A stretch of DNA of 64,000 nt from Candidatus Binatia bacterium (lineage in GTDB: Bacteria > Desulfobacterota > Binatia > HRBIN30): the NCBI GenBank assembly GCA_937925685.1, contig CALAMI010000007.1, forward strand, positions 186,001 through 250,000, read 5' to 3'. Positions 9,503 to 19,343 of this stretch are shown here, one piece after another. The notes under the pieces are model-generated. The model had not been told where the DNA came from and ran no database searches. It saw only the letters and a program-made list of their open reading frames with translations. The first letter of the stretch is position 1. Each line of letters starts with the position of its first letter. The position numbers and the translations under genes were made by a program.

Positions 9503-10402
9503 CTAAACGCCCCAGTCGCGTGCGTAGCGAAAATCGCGATCGATCGTCCGCTGCGAAACTTTGGCAATAATGGGCAGCCGCCGTTTGAATTGTGAGTTGC
9601 GCACCATTTCGCTCACGCGCCGCACGAACGGCTCTGGGAAGCCGGTGGCGAGGAGTTCCGCTCGGGAATAACGCAAGTCCACCATGCAATACAGCAGCCG
9701 GTCCACCTCCCGGTAACCAAAACCCAATTCCGCTTCGTCGGTCTGGCCGGCCCATAGGTCGGCAGAGGGCTGCTTACGGACGATCTCCGCAGGCACACCC
9801 AAGTGTTCCGCCAATGCCCACACTTGGGTCTTGTACAAATCCCCAAGAGGGTTCAACGCCGAGGCCATGTCGCCGTGTAGCGTGCCGTACCCGAGGAGCA
9901 GTTCTGTTTTGTTGCTCGTGCCCAGAACCAACGCCTGCCACCGCGCCGAGTGATCGTAGAGAATCGTCATCCGCTCGCGCGCCATTTTGTTACCACGGCG
10001 AACTCGGTCGGCATCAGGGAAGCGGGCAAAATAAGCATCGATTTGCGGGGTGATGTCGATTTCCAGCGATGGTACCCCAGCGCGAGCGATGACAAGGTCT
10101 GCGTGAGCCAGACTCTCCGGGCTGGAAGTGCGGTAGGGCATTTTGATCGCGAGCACGTTTTCTGCGCCCAGCGCCTCGGCAGCCAGCAGGCAACTCGTTG
10201 CCGAATCCACGCCGCCAGAGAGGCCCACCACGACGCGGGTGAGGCCAACCTTGCGAACCTCGTTGTCAATGAAGGCGGTAAGAATCCGGCGCAGGAGCGG
10301 AGGGTTCGTCGGAATCGAGGGGCAGGTGCGGTGAGCCGAAGTCGCCCTTTGCCCGGCACAAGGTGTAGCGGCCGCTGTTTCAGCGTTCCTCGAGGCCGGC
10401 AT
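9503..10402 (-). CDS. nadE: NAD+ synthetase (synthetase domain only)
   Basis: The protein has 299 residues and converts nicotinate adenine dinucleotide, ATP and ammonia to NAD+. The PP-loop SGGVDSA is at residues 62-68, followed by [19 protein letters not shown], and [14 protein letters not shown], all typical of NadE. The first 35 residues are low in conservation; a weak GAGGG site precedes ATG 10402. The gene overlaps the upstream nitrilase-type amidase by 23 bp in another frame, so the two halves of a glutamine-dependent NAD synthetase appear as separate, coupled proteins. The amidase would supply ammonia. A sequencing frameshift that splits a single gene is the alternative, but both ends look like ordinary termini. 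Confidence 0.92.
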   Translation of the reverse strand: MPASRNAETAAATPCAGQRATSAHRTCPSIPTNPPLLRRILTAFIDNEVRKVGLTRVVVGLSGGVDSATSCLLAAEALGAENVLAIKMPYRTSSPESLAHADLVIARAGVPSLEIDITPQIDAYFARFPDADRVRRGNKMARERMTILYDHSARWQALVLGTSNKTELLLGYGTLHGDMASALNPLGDLYKTQVWALAEHLGVPAEIVRKQPSADLWAGQTDEAELGFGYREVDRLLYCMVDLRYSRAELLATGFPEPFVRRVSEMVRNSQFKRRLPIIAKVSQRTIDRDFRYARDWGV

Positions 10403-11315
10403 CGGTTTCGCCCTCGCAATCGGCGTGGCTCTCGCCGCATTCCTGGTGACCGAGTGTTCCCCGGCACCGCTGAATCCGTTGAAGCTCGCGGATCGTCAGG
10501 TCGAGGTTCTCGTCGCGAAGCAACGGAGCTTGCACCCGTTGGCGTCGCGGTTCTTTCAACGAGAGATCAGCCACGACGAAGTCTTCTTCGTAATACTTGG
10601 CCTTCGCCAGACGATTTCCTACAGGCGACACAATCTCCGACCCGCCCCAAAAGCCTACTCCATCTTCGAAACCAACGCGGTTAACGTAAACCACGAAGAC
10701 GCCAAAGGTTTGTGCGTAGACAGCATTGAGGAGCTCCCAATATGCCGCGTTATCGTCATGGTCCTTCCCCTCCGAGATGCCTCGCAGGGGGCTGCTGGAG
10801 GGGCATACAAGGGCCACGGCGCCGTCAAGCGCGGCAATGTACGCGGTGGAGGGGTGCCACAAGTCCTCGCAAATCAAGATGGCGGTGCGTCCAAGCGCCG
10901 AGGAAAAGCAGCGTATACGATCGCCGCGGGCAAGATAACGCGCCTCGTCGAACAAGCCGTAAGTCGGCAAGTAAACTTTACGGTGAATGTAAGTGAGCTC
11001 GCCATCGCGAAAGTACAGCGCGCTATTGAAAAATCGATAGTCCTCGCTTTCCTCGACGGCCCCAACGATCAGCTCGAGGCCGCGGCTCAGCGATGCCAAG
11101 CGAGCAACCTCTGGCCCGTCAATACGAAGGGCAACCGTCGACACCATGTCTTTCAGGAAATAACCCGTTACCGCCAACTCCGGGAACACCACCAATTCCG
11201 CACTTTGCGCGCGGGCACGCTGAACGCCGTGCTCGATCAAATTCAAGTTGTACTCCACGTCACCAAGGCGCGGGGCAAGTTGCACCAGAGCAACGCGCCG
11301 GAACAAGATTGCCAT
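10380..11315 (-). CDS. Nitrilase-superfamily amidase, probable glutaminase partner of NadE
   Basis: The protein has 311 residues. The Glu-Lys-Cys triad of the carbon-nitrogen hydrolase superfamily is visible: E46 in [12 protein letters not shown]113 in [16 protein letters not shown], and C149 in [11 protein letters not shown]. The LPTYGLFDE stretch resembles the glutaminase domain of glutamine-dependent NAD synthetases. ATG 11315 has AAGGA ten bases upstream. It is the first gene of a minus-strand unit and overlaps nadE by 23 bp, which suggests translational coupling and delivery of ammonia to NadE. The C-terminal 25 residues (rich in Gly, Glu and Cys) look poorly conserved. Function in NAD synthesis is inferred from the context. 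Confidence 0.88.
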   Translation of the reverse strand: MAILFRRVALVQLAPRLGDVEYNLNLIEHGVQRARAQSAELVVFPELAVTGYFLKDMVSTVALRIDGPEVARLASLSRGLELIVGAVEESEDYRFFNSALYFRDGELTYIHRKVYLPTYGLFDEARYLARGDRIRCFSSALGRTAILICEDLWHPSTAYIAALDGAVALVCPSSSPLRGISEGKDHDDNAAYWELLNAVYAQTFGVFVVYVNRVGFEDGVGFWGGSEIVSPVGNRLAKAKYYEEDFVVADLSLKEPRRQRVQAPLLRDENLDLTIRELQRIQRCRGTLGHQECGESHADCEGETDAGLEER

Positions 11316-11812
11316 GACCCCAGTATCCTTGAATTCACAGAAAAAACAATCGCTGCGGCACCTGCCCCCTAGCCTTTACGCTCCGTTTCCCCACGTCCCC
11401 AATACGGCTGCAGCAAGTCCACAGCCACGGAGCAACTGCTCGTTGCCGCACGAGTAGCCTCGCCAGCGGCCGCTCCATAAGCAAAGCACAACTGGGTTGC
11501 GAAACACTCTTATGGATGGTAGGCGTGTTTCCCAGCGATGTTTCTGTCGCGGAAGAGATGGTGGTAGTTGGTGCAACGTCGCGCCCTAGCTGTTTTTGTT
11601 CTTCCTCAACTCGTCTCAGGTTTGCGCGCTCCGCTCGGCACACGGGCGAGAGTGCAGGAGAATTCCTCATTGCCCATACCGGGAGCCGACCTGTATACTC
11701 TTAGTGTGCGCTATACTCACGACAGCGGAGCAGACGACAGAACAACCGGATTGACCCAAGGAGAAGACAGCACGGGCCTCACCGGCGGCAAACGCCAAGG
11801 AGCTCGAAAGCG
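11316..11812. other. Intergenic region between amidase and prkA, no gene seen
   Basis: This 497-bp gap separates divergent transcription units. Short open frames on both strands lack Shine-Dalgarno sites and recognisable proteins. The right end holds the leader and possible promoter of prkA; the left end should hold the amidase promoter. Confidence 0.6.
11670..11718 (+). promoter_or_regulatory. Possible prkA promoter with a TATACTC direct repeat
   Basis: TTGCCC (11670-11675) and TATACT (11694-11699) are 18 bp apart and resemble a sigma70-type promoter reading toward prkA. TATACTC occurs twice, at 11694-11700 and 11712-11718, an 18-bp step, so the second copy could instead be an alternative -10 or part of an operator. 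The assignment is by eye. Confidence 0.4.
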
Positions 11813-13753
11813 ATGACACACGACGACAAATCCCAGTTCCAGCGATTGATCGAAGAAGATCGGGCTGCGCGAAGTGCGAGGGAGTGGCGGGGAACTTTTC
11901 TCGACTACCTCGAGCAAGTCAAACAAGACCCGACTATCCCCCAGCTCGCTCACGCTCGAATTTACGACATGATCCTCAAGGCGGGCGTGCGAGACGTGCT
12001 CGATACAGACGACCCCAGAACGAAGCGGCTATTCAAGGACGACCCGGTAAAAATTTACAACTTTTTCGCCGACTCGTTCTTCGGCATTGAGCGGGTCATC
12101 GCGCAAATCGTGCGGTACTTCCACGCCGCTGCCCTGAAAGGCGAGGAAAGCCGGCAAGTGCTTTACCTCATGGGGCCGGTGGGGTCTGGCAAGAGTTCGT
12201 TGGTCGAGCACATCCAGCGCGGCCTCGAACAAAGCCCTCCGTTTTATGCAATCGAGGGCTGTCCCATGTTCGAAGAGCCACTCCATTTGCTTCCCCGGCA
12301 CTTGCGGCGCGAGTTCGAGAAAATGCTGGGCGTGCACATCGAGGGCGACCTCTGCCCTGTGTGCCGCTTCCGACTGAAAGAGGAATACCGCGGCAAGTAC
12401 GAAGAGGTTCCCGTGGTGCTGCGCTCGTTCTCCAAGCGCAATCGCGTGGGGATCGGGGTGGTGCCGCCAGTGGACCCGAACAACCAAGACACCTCGGTGC
12501 TCATCGGCTCCGAGGATATTTCGAAGTTGGACCTGTACTCCGAAGGCGACCCGCGGGTGTTAGATCTCAACGGTGCGCTCAACGTTGGGAACCGCGGCAT
12601 TGTCGAGTTTATCGAAGTGTTCAAGAACGAAACCGAGTACCTCCATGCGATGATCACCGCCACACAGGAGAAAGTGATCCCGGCACCGGGGCGGCATGGA
12701 ATGGTGTACGTCGACGAAGTGATCATTGCCCACTCCAACGAGGCCGAGTGGCAAAAGTTCAAGTCGGACCACACGAACGAAGCAATTCTCGACCGGATTG
12801 TGGTGGTGAAGGTCCCTTACAACCTCCGTCTCTCCGAAGAGGTGAAAATTTACGAGAAGATCCTGCGCAACTCGGACTTCCGAGCGCACATTGCGCCTCA
12901 CACACTGGAAATTGCTTCAATGTTCGCCATTCTGAGCCGTCTCGAACCGACAGCCAAGTGCGACCTCATGACCAAACTCAAACTGTACAACGGAGAGGAA
13001 GTCATCGAAAAAGGGCGAACGAAAAAGATCGATGTTCGCGAGCTGCGCGAAGACGCCAAACGAGAAGGAATGTTCGGCATCTCGACGCGCTTCATCATGA
13101 AGGCGCTAGACAATGCGCTTTCCGACAACATCGAAGGAAACTGCATCAATCCGATCAGTGTGCGAGAGGCGCTCATTCAAATGACCAAAGAAGCAGACTT
13201 CCCCGACGATACGCGCAAGCAGTACCTCGAGTTTCTGCAAGACACGCTGCACAAAGAGTACCTCGACATCCTCGAGCGGGAAATCACCAAGGCGTTCGTG
13301 TACTCCTACCAGGAACAGGCAGAAGCCTTGTTTCAAAACTACCTCGATCACGCCGAGGCATTCGTTAACCGCACGCGAGTGCGCGACCGTAACACCAAAG
13401 AGGAGTTGCAACCCGACGAGGCTTTTCTCAAATCGATCGAAGAACAAATTGCGATCATTGGTTCGGCCGCCGAGGGATTTCGACAAGAAGTCATTGCCTA
13501 CCTTTGGGCAGCAAGTCGGCGCGGCGAGAAGGTTTCGTACCAAAGTTACGAACCACTCAAAGAGGCCATCGAAAAGAAGCTGATGACCTCGGTGCGAGAC
13601 ATTAGCCGGATCATCACGAAGGCGCGAACCCGTGATGCCGAGCAAACGGAAAAGTACAATGCCATGGTCGAGAATCTCCTCCAACAGGGATACTGCCACA
13701 GTTGCGTCGACGTCGTACTCAAGTACGCGGCGAACAATTTGTGGAAAGATTGA
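11813..13753 (+). CDS. prkA: PrkA-type serine protein kinase / AAA+ protein (YeaG family)
   Basis: The protein has 646 residues, the usual length for PrkA/YeaG. Walker A GPVGSGKSS lies near residues 120-128 in an AAA+ module, with VYVDEVIIAHSNE as the Walker B/sensor region, and a C-terminal kinase-like PrkA domain from about residue 400 on. A zinc-type CPVCRF sits near residue 182. AAGGAG precedes ATG 11813. It begins the prkA-yeaH-spoVR operon known from enterobacteria (yeaG, yeaH, ycgB) and from spore formers, where the set acts in stationary-phase and nutrient-stress survival. The in vivo substrate of the kinase is not predictable here. Confidence 0.95.
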   Translation: MTHDDKSQFQRLIEEDRAARSAREWRGTFLDYLEQVKQDPTIPQLAHARIYDMILKAGVRDVLDTDDPRTKRLFKDDPVKIYNFFADSFFGIERVIAQIVRYFHAAALKGEESRQVLYLMGPVGSGKSSLVEHIQRGLEQSPPFYAIEGCPMFEEPLHLLPRHLRREFEKMLGVHIEGDLCPVCRFRLKEEYRGKYEEVPVVLRSFSKRNRVGIGVVPPVDPNNQDTSVLIGSEDISKLDLYSEGDPRVLDLNGALNVGNRGIVEFIEVFKNETEYLHAMITATQEKVIPAPGRHGMVYVDEVIIAHSNEAEWQKFKSDHTNEAILDRIVVVKVPYNLRLSEEVKIYEKILRNSDFRAHIAPHTLEIASMFAILSRLEPTAKCDLMTKLKLYNGEEVIEKGRTKKIDVRELREDAKREGMFGISTRFIMKALDNALSDNIEGNCINPISVREALIQMTKEADFPDDTRKQYLEFLQDTLHKEYLDILEREITKAFVYSYQEQAEALFQNYLDHAEAFVNRTRVRDRNTKEELQPDEAFLKSIEEQIAIIGSAAEGFRQEVIAYLWAASRRGEKVSYQSYEPLKEAIEKKLMTSVRDISRIITKARTRDAEQTEKYNAMVENLLQQGYCHSCVDVVLKYAANNLWKD

Positions 13754-13828
13754 GGCTGGCTTCGGGCCCAGCGCCCTGAATTGGATCGCTCGGCCAGTGG
13801 TCGGCGCCGGCTGCAGGGAGTAGTGACG

Positions 13829-15010
13829 ATGGCCATTCTTGAATCCATTTTTCGCCCGTACAACCCCTCGGATGCCGAACGGAGCGATCGCGCTGCAGCA
13901 GACCGACTACGTCACCGGCAAAAGGTCCGGCAATGCATTCGTGAGAACATTGCCGACATCGTCGCGGAAGAGGCGATTATCGGTAAAGACGGTGGCCGTA
14001 TCATCAAAGTTCCCATCCGTGGCATCAAGGAATACCGGTTTATTTACGGTGAAAACGTGCCCGGAGTGGGGCAAGGCGAGGGGGAGATGGAACCTGGCCA
14101 GGTGCTGCGCCACGGCAGCGGAGAAGCCCAAGGCCAACCTGAACGAGCGGGGGATCGTCCGGGCGTGGATTATTACGAAACGGACGTAACCTTGGACGAG
14201 CTCGTGGAGATCATGTTCGAAGATCTAGAGCTTCCTGATCTCGAACGGCGTAAGCTCAGGGAACTGCCGGCGCAACGCGTGCTCAAACGCAAGGGCTACC
14301 GTCATGCCGGCTTGCGCATTCGTCTGGACAAGCGCCGGACAGTGAAATCCAAAGTGCGGCGCCGTTTAGCGGCGCAGCGTCGAGCCGCAATGACAAGAGG
14401 GGAACGCTTTCCCTTTCACGAAGACGACCTCACCTACCGTCACATGGAGCCGGATCTCAAGCAAGAGTCGAACGCTGTGGTGTTTTGCATGATGGACACC
14501 TCCGGCTCGATGGACACCATGAAAAAGTACCTGGCACGCAGTTTCTTTTTTCTCCTCTTTCAGTTCGTGCGCGCCAAGTACCGCAACGTGGAGCTAGTGT
14601 TTATCGCCCACCACACCGAAGCCCAGGAGGTTACCGAAGAAGAGTTTTTCCACAAAGGGGAGTCGGGCGGAACGTTTATTTCTTCCGCCTACCAGAAGGC
14701 CTTGGAAATCGTTCAGGAACGTTACCACCCTTCGCTGTGGAACATTTACGCCTTTCACTGTTCCGATGGAGACAACTTCGACGCGGACAATGCGACCGCG
14801 CTCAAGCTGGCAGAGGAACTTTGTCAAGTGTCGAATCTCTTTGGCTACGGGGAGATCAAGCCACTGGGATCGCGCTATTATGAAAGCTCGATGTTGCAGC
14901 TTTTCCGCCGCATCGAGGCCGACAACTTTCATACCGTCCTGATAGAGCGAAAAGAAGATGTGTGGCCGAGCTTCAAAGCATTCCTCGCCCGCGATCGTGT
15001 GCGAGAGTGA
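13829..15010 (+). CDS. yeaH: DUF444 / YeaH-YhbH family protein with von Willebrand A-type domain
   Basis: The protein has 393 residues from ATG 13829 (AGGGAG upstream); the frame opens 48 bases earlier without support. The C-terminal half holds a vWA fold with an intact MIDAS-type motif DTSGSM near residue 222, then FIAHHTEAQEVTEEEFFH and SGGTFISSAYQKAL, the signature region of the family. The N-terminus (AILESIFRPY) and the basic middle segment (KRRTVKSKVRRRLAAQRRAA) are also typical. It lies 75 bp after prkA and its stop is two bases before the spoVR start. Biochemistry is unknown; it acts genetically with PrkA. Confidence 0.93.
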   Translation: MAILESIFRPYNPSDAERSDRAAADRLRHRQKVRQCIRENIADIVAEEAIIGKDGGRIIKVPIRGIKEYRFIYGENVPGVGQGEGEMEPGQVLRHGSGEAQGQPERAGDRPGVDYYETDVTLDELVEIMFEDLELPDLERRKLRELPAQRVLKRKGYRHAGLRIRLDKRRTVKSKVRRRLAAQRRAAMTRGERFPFHEDDLTYRHMEPDLKQESNAVVFCMMDTSGSMDTMKKYLARSFFFLLFQFVRAKYRNVELVFIAHHTEAQEVTEEEFFHKGESGGTFISSAYQKALEIVQERYHPSLWNIYAFHCSDGDNFDADNATALKLAEELCQVSNLFGYGEIKPLGSRYYESSMLQLFRRIEADNFHTVLIERKEDVWPSFKAFLARDRVRE

Positions 15011-15012
15011 GT

Positions 15013-16446
15013 ATGCAGACTTACGACCTAGCTCAGCTTATCGAATGGGACCAACGCATCCGGGAGAAAGTGGCGGAGTTCGGACTCGACTGTTTTCCGC
15101 AGGAGTTCGAGATTTGCGACCATAACCAAATGCTCGGTTATATGGCCTATGCGGGAATGCCTTCACACTACCCGCACTGGTCCTACGGAAAGGCTTACGA
15201 GAAACTAAAAACCCTTTACGATCACGGCGTTTCCGGGCTGCCGTACGAGATGGTGATCAACTCCAATCCCGCGCTCGCTTATCTGATGCGCGACAATACC
15301 TTATCCTTGCAGATTCTCACGATCGCCCACGTGTACGCGCACAACGATTTCTTCAAGAACAATTTCACCTTCCAGACCACGCGGCCCGAGTTTGTCATCG
15401 GGGCGATGAAAAGCCACGGCCAACGGGTGCGGTCGTACATCGAATCGCCTAGCATCGGAATCGACCGGGTGGAACGTGTGCTTGATGCCGCACACGCCCT
15501 TTCCCTGCAATGCCGCCGCAATCTGGCGTTACGCAAGCTTTCCGTAGAAGAACAGCGACAGCGAAAACTCGAGGATGCCCAACCGCGCGAAGACCCCTTT
15601 GCCCGCGTTCACAAGCGGCAACAAAGCGAGACCCCAGACCTGCACAAGGTGCCGCTCGAACCCGAAGAGGACCTCCTTTTGTTCCTTCGCGACCACAATC
15701 CGTTTCTCGACGAATGGGAACGGGACTTGCTGACGATCGTACACGAGGAGGCACAATACTTTGTTCCCCAAATCGAAACCAAGATCATGAACGAGGGCTG
15801 GGCGACCTTTTGGCATAAGCGGATTTTGGAAAGCCTAAACCTTCCTCAGGATCTGCACTTGGAATTCCTCGTGCGCCACAATCAGGTCGTGCGGCCCATC
15901 GCTGGAAGTCTCAACCCCTATCACATTGGCTGGAAAATTTGGGAAGATATCTACCGTCGCTACGAGGAGCCCGATGTTGAAGAAGAAGACCAGCTCGAAT
16001 CGGGAGTCCGTTCGGGCTTCGACAAGATCTTTTCCGTGCGCGCAGCCGACCGTGATGCGTCGTTCCTGCGCCGCCATCTGACAGAGCGATTAGTTCGCGA
16101 ACTCAACTTGTTCGAATACCGCGTCCGCGGCGGGGACTGGGTGGTGACCGAGGTTGCCGACCAAGAGGGTTGGCGCAAGATCAAGGAGACCTTAATTCGC
16201 TCCGTGGGGATGAACACGGTGCCGGTGATCAAGGTTGAGGATGCAGACTTCGGGCACCACCGCACCTTGTTACTCGTGCACGAACACGACGGACGCGATC
16301 TCCACTTAGAGTACGCCGAAAAAACCTTGGCCTATGTCTACCAGTTGTGGGGCCGTGATGTCGCCCTGCAAACCGTCGTCAATGGCAGGAAGGTGCTGCT
16401 TCAATTCGGCGACCGTGGCTTCACGACCCGTCAGCTGACGCGTTAA
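15013..16446 (+). CDS. spoVR: SpoVR family protein
   Basis: The protein has 477 residues from ATG 15013, immediately after the yeaH stop. The family hallmarks are strong: FEICDHNQMLGYMAYAGMP, HWSYGKAYE, EMVINSNPALAYLMRDN, the HVYAHNDFFKNN stretch, and IMNEGWATFWHKRIL. SpoVR of Bacillus affects spore cortex formation, and YcgB is its non-sporulating relative, so the name does not prove sporulation here. It is the last gene of the prkA operon. A run of acidic residues (PDVEEEDQLE) lies near residue 325. No membrane segment is seen. Confidence 0.95.
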   Translation: MQTYDLAQLIEWDQRIREKVAEFGLDCFPQEFEICDHNQMLGYMAYAGMPSHYPHWSYGKAYEKLKTLYDHGVSGLPYEMVINSNPALAYLMRDNTLSLQILTIAHVYAHNDFFKNNFTFQTTRPEFVIGAMKSHGQRVRSYIESPSIGIDRVERVLDAAHALSLQCRRNLALRKLSVEEQRQRKLEDAQPREDPFARVHKRQQSETPDLHKVPLEPEEDLLLFLRDHNPFLDEWERDLLTIVHEEAQYFVPQIETKIMNEGWATFWHKRILESLNLPQDLHLEFLVRHNQVVRPIAGSLNPYHIGWKIWEDIYRRYEEPDVEEEDQLESGVRSGFDKIFSVRAADRDASFLRRHLTERLVRELNLFEYRVRGGDWVVTEVADQEGWRKIKETLIRSVGMNTVPVIKVEDADFGHHRTLLLVHEHDGRDLHLEYAEKTLAYVYQLWGRDVALQTVVNGRKVLLQFGDRGFTTRQLTR

Positions 16447-16803
16447 ACTCTTGGCCTTGTACGTTTTCCCCCGGGGCTTGCACCCACCATAAGTCAAAAT
16501 ATTCATCGCCCTTCCAAGTTTGGGCGTCGAGACCAGGGAAGGCAGAACCTCTTCGTCCGAGCGAGGCCGCTTGCAACGGTCTCTGTGCACGGCAGCCTCC
16601 TCGCCAATTAGCCCGGCGTCGGCTCTTCCTCGTGCGAGAGAGCCGAGCCCGTTGCCTCCTCGGTCGCAGCGGACCTCGATCCAACCATCCTCGTCAAATG
16701 CGCACTGGCAGGCGGGAATCGAGAAAAGATCTTTTTCGGGAGCAACTCCCCCCCTCCCGCACAGAATCTCGACCCGGCCATGTCGCCGGGTTCAAGACCA
16801 AAT
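16447..16803. other. Intergenic region between convergent spoVR and LLM genes
   Basis: No gene is seen in these 357 bp. A perfect 7-bp inverted repeat (ACCCGGC 16772-16778, GCCGGGT 16785-16791, 6-base loop) lies 13 bp past the stop of the minus-strand LLM gene. It has no T-run, so it is at best a weak or Rho-assisted terminator for that gene. Confidence 0.45.
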
Positions 16804-17802
16804 TTAAGGCGCCATCGTACGGAGCAACTGCTCCGTGAGTTCGTATGGGACCCCAGTCGGCAAATTCATGAGGAACGTGCCCACTCCTTCTTTCTTCCAC
16901 TCTGCCATCTGCTCGCGGCAGTGTTGGGGCGGCCCAGTAATCGCGATGGCGTCGATGAGTGTATCCTCCACGGCGGACATGGCCTCGGAACGGCGCCCTT
17001 GTACGTAGAGGTCGCGCACCCTCGTTGCGGTTTCCGCAAATCCAAAGCGGCAAAACATCTCGTAATAGTATGTCCCCATCCCACCGATATAAAACGCCAC
17101 AGTGGACTTGAGCATGGCCCGAGCAGCCTCACGGTCTTCCAGCGGTACGATACCCACGAACGGAGCAAGCTCAATGGCCGCTGGATCCCGATTTGCCTCC
17201 CGGGCCCCGTCGGCAATCCATCCGAGGCCGGTGCGAAAATGTCGGTACGGCCAGAACGTGGGCACCCAACCGTCCGCCAACGCGCCGATTTGCCGAATCG
17301 CTTTTTCTTGCAATGCAGCAATGTAAATGGGAATGTTCGATCGAACCGGAGTCATTTCCAGTTTGAAGTGTCGTACCGGAAACAACGTGCTCAGCCCAGG
17401 GGTCAACCGCTCACCGCGCCAAAGGGTACGGAGAATTTGAATCGACTCTTTCATGCGCGTGAGCGGTTTCTGGTACTTGACCCCGTGCAAATTCTCGACG
17501 ACGAGCTTGCCACTGGTGCCCAATCCCAGGATCACCCGCCCACCGGAGATCTCGTCCAAGGTTGCCGCGCTCATCGCAATCAATGCTGCCGAGCGGCTGA
17601 AAATATTCACGATCCCGGTCGCCAGCTTCAATTTTTTTGTATTCAGGGCGATCTCTGTGAGGAGTTGAAATTGCTCGTAAGCCCAGGCCTCCGGAATCCA
17701 GATCGAGTGGTAACCGAGATCGTCCGCAAGTTGGGCTGCCCGCAAAACGAGCTTTCGGTCGTAATTTTTCCAAAACGGCACGATTCCGATGTTAAAGCTC
17801 AT
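16804..17802 (-). CDS. LLM-class (luciferase-like) flavin/F420-dependent oxidoreductase
   Basis: The protein has 332 residues from ATG 17802 (GGAGG six to seven bases upstream; the upstream extension is out). The bacterial-luciferase fold is shown by MSFNIGIVPFWKNYDRKL, AQLADDLGYHSIWIPE, LKLATGIVNIFSRS, AATLDEISGGRVILGLGTSG, and PIYIAALQEKAIRQIGALADGW. This subgroup commonly uses F420, but cofactor choice cannot be read from the sequence by eye. It lies 35 bp downstream of the lipoprotein PLC gene and is likely co-transcribed. It is one of three LLM proteins in the window. Substrate unknown. Confidence 0.88.
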   Translation of the reverse strand: MSFNIGIVPFWKNYDRKLVLRAAQLADDLGYHSIWIPEAWAYEQFQLLTEIALNTKKLKLATGIVNIFSRSAALIAMSAATLDEISGGRVILGLGTSGKLVVENLHGVKYQKPLTRMKESIQILRTLWRGERLTPGLSTLFPVRHFKLEMTPVRSNIPIYIAALQEKAIRQIGALADGWVPTFWPYRHFRTGLGWIADGAREANRDPAAIELAPFVGIVPLEDREAARAMLKSTVAFYIGGMGTYYYEMFCRFGFAETATRVRDLYVQGRRSEAMSAVEDTLIDAIAITGPPQHCREQMAEWKKEGVGTFLMNLPTGVPYELTEQLLRTMAP

Positions 17803-17837
17803 TCCAGCCTCCGTCCAACAAGGTTTTTCATCCTCCC

Positions 17838-19052
17838 TCAACGCAAAAACAGCGGGTGTTCGATGTCCGTAGGTTTGCACTCAAGAGGCGCCGTAATCGG
17901 ATTGCAACGTGCCGGGCTCCCTCCTGGAATCCGAGCGACGTAGCCGCGACCCCAGCGCGTATCCGGCACTGGATAGTCGGTACTGACCCATTGCGCGCCA
18001 CTGGCCAAAGCTTGGTCTCTAGAGAACGTGTCACCGGTCCGCGCCTCAACGGTGTCCGCATCAGCACGCGTGCGCACCACGAACCCCCGCGCCACGACTT
18101 CACGGATCCGATCAAAGTCGCCTACCGGGTCGTTCAACTTCACAAAACCCCCTTCCGCCTGACCCGGCCCGGCACTGACGAACATCACTCGGCCCTGCAA
18201 CGAGAAATGGCCTTCTAAATACGCGTCGCGAATGGCACCCCCGTTATCCAGGCAAAACATCACCTTGCCGCGGCTCTGTGCAAGTGTGGGCCAACCCACA
18301 TTGCGCACAGCCTCTTCCAGGGTGGCCCGGTCTCCTCGCACATCGTCCGGAGTGATCAACCGCTCGGGAGGAAATACGGACCGAATTTCTTCATCCAAGG
18401 CGTTTAATTCCGCTCGGCCAATGCGCACCGGTACGGCCGATCCTGCAACCGGGATCCATTCGTCCTTTGCCTCAATCAACACCATCAACGGCATATGAAG
18501 CGGATGGGCGTCGGACCACCGCCTAACCTCGCCCAAGCATTCCACCAAGGTCCAGCACGTACTTTCGAAATCGATGTCTTGAACATGCAGCACCTTGAAG
18601 CCTGGCGCCAACAGCTGAGGAATCCCTGCGTCCGGGTTCTCACGAATCAAAGTTAGGCCCGCGCGACGGGCAAACAAACCGCCCTCTGGATCGGCAAAGA
18701 CGTCGAGTTCGATTTGCCTGACTCCTTGCCGTTCGAACTGTTCCACAAGAGGCACATGAGTGTATTGAAAAGCCTCGGCAAGGGAGCCTAAGCGTCGCAA
18801 GAGGTACTCCATCAGGGCCGGTCTTGGCTCGATGTGGTAACTGTTGTGCGTTCCAATCACTTGGAAGTGATTGAGCCGCAATTGGTGATCTCGGGGGTAG
18901 GGGAAATCCGCAACTTCACCGTCATCCCCACAACCTACCAGTACAACGATCCAGCACCCGACAACAGCTAGCCGGGCCAGGCTTGTACACGCTCGGAGTC
19001 GTCGAACCACGCCTCGGCGCCCTATCCCGACGAGCCTCCAGACACAAGACAC
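17838..19052 (-). CDS. Lipoprotein of the Ca2+-dependent PI-PLC-like family
   Basis: The protein has 404 residues if it starts at GTG 19052; a short GAGG site precedes it, and GTG codons a little downstream are possible. A lipobox (VVLVGCGDDG) ends the hydrophobic leader, implying an outer- or inner-membrane lipoprotein. The catalytic region has HFQVIGTHNSYH, with the phospholipase-type HNSY motif, then GVRQIELDVFADPEGG and FKVLHVQDIDFESTCW. The C-terminal ASGAQWVSTDYPVP also fits this TIM-barrel family (PI-PLC-C1 type). The likely reaction is phosphodiester cleavage of a phospholipid or glycerophosphodiester; the substrate is not known. It precedes the LLM gene by 35 bp on the same strand. 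Confidence 0.8.
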   Translation of the reverse strand: MSCVWRLVGIGRRGVVRRLRACTSLARLAVVGCWIVVLVGCGDDGEVADFPYPRDHQLRLNHFQVIGTHNSYHIEPRPALMEYLLRRLGSLAEAFQYTHVPLVEQFERQGVRQIELDVFADPEGGLFARRAGLTLIRENPDAGIPQLLAPGFKVLHVQDIDFESTCWTLVECLGEVRRWSDAHPLHMPLMVLIEAKDEWIPVAGSAVPVRIGRAELNALDEEIRSVFPPERLITPDDVRGDRATLEEAVRNVGWPTLAQSRGKVMFCLDNGGAIRDAYLEGHFSLQGRVMFVSAGPGQAEGGFVKLNDPVGDFDRIREVVARGFVVRTRADADTVEARTGDTFSRDQALASGAQWVSTDYPVPDTRWGRGYVARIPGGSPARCNPITAPLECKPTDIEHPLFLR

Positions 19053-19343
19053 CCGAACCTCGCCGCTTCCCCTCTTGACCGCGGCACTGCCGCCTTACCT
19101 GTGCGCGGGGACAGGCCACCGCCGGAGGTAACGTGGGCACGAAAAATGCGGTTGCCGGGGCAGCGCGGGCGGCGGTAACGGGCCAACCGCCATCCGCGCC
19201 ACACAGCTCACGGAGCATTTCAGGCCGGGGGGCAACGGCCAAGGAGGCACTCCGCAAGCCGCACTACGGGAACCCCGTAGTCACCGGCACAACTCTGCTA
19301 GACGCATTTACCGCAACGAAAATTCAATCGCCAACCCTTTTTT

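Noticed and set aside
11335-11670. Minus-strand open frame of 111 codons between amidase and prkA
   Set aside because: No ribosome site, no recognisable protein; overlapping small frames of equal quality on the other strand.
12361-13368. Long plus-strand frame of 335 codons inside prkA
   Set aside because: An out-of-frame shadow, Arg/Pro-rich; prkA is fully conserved through this stretch.
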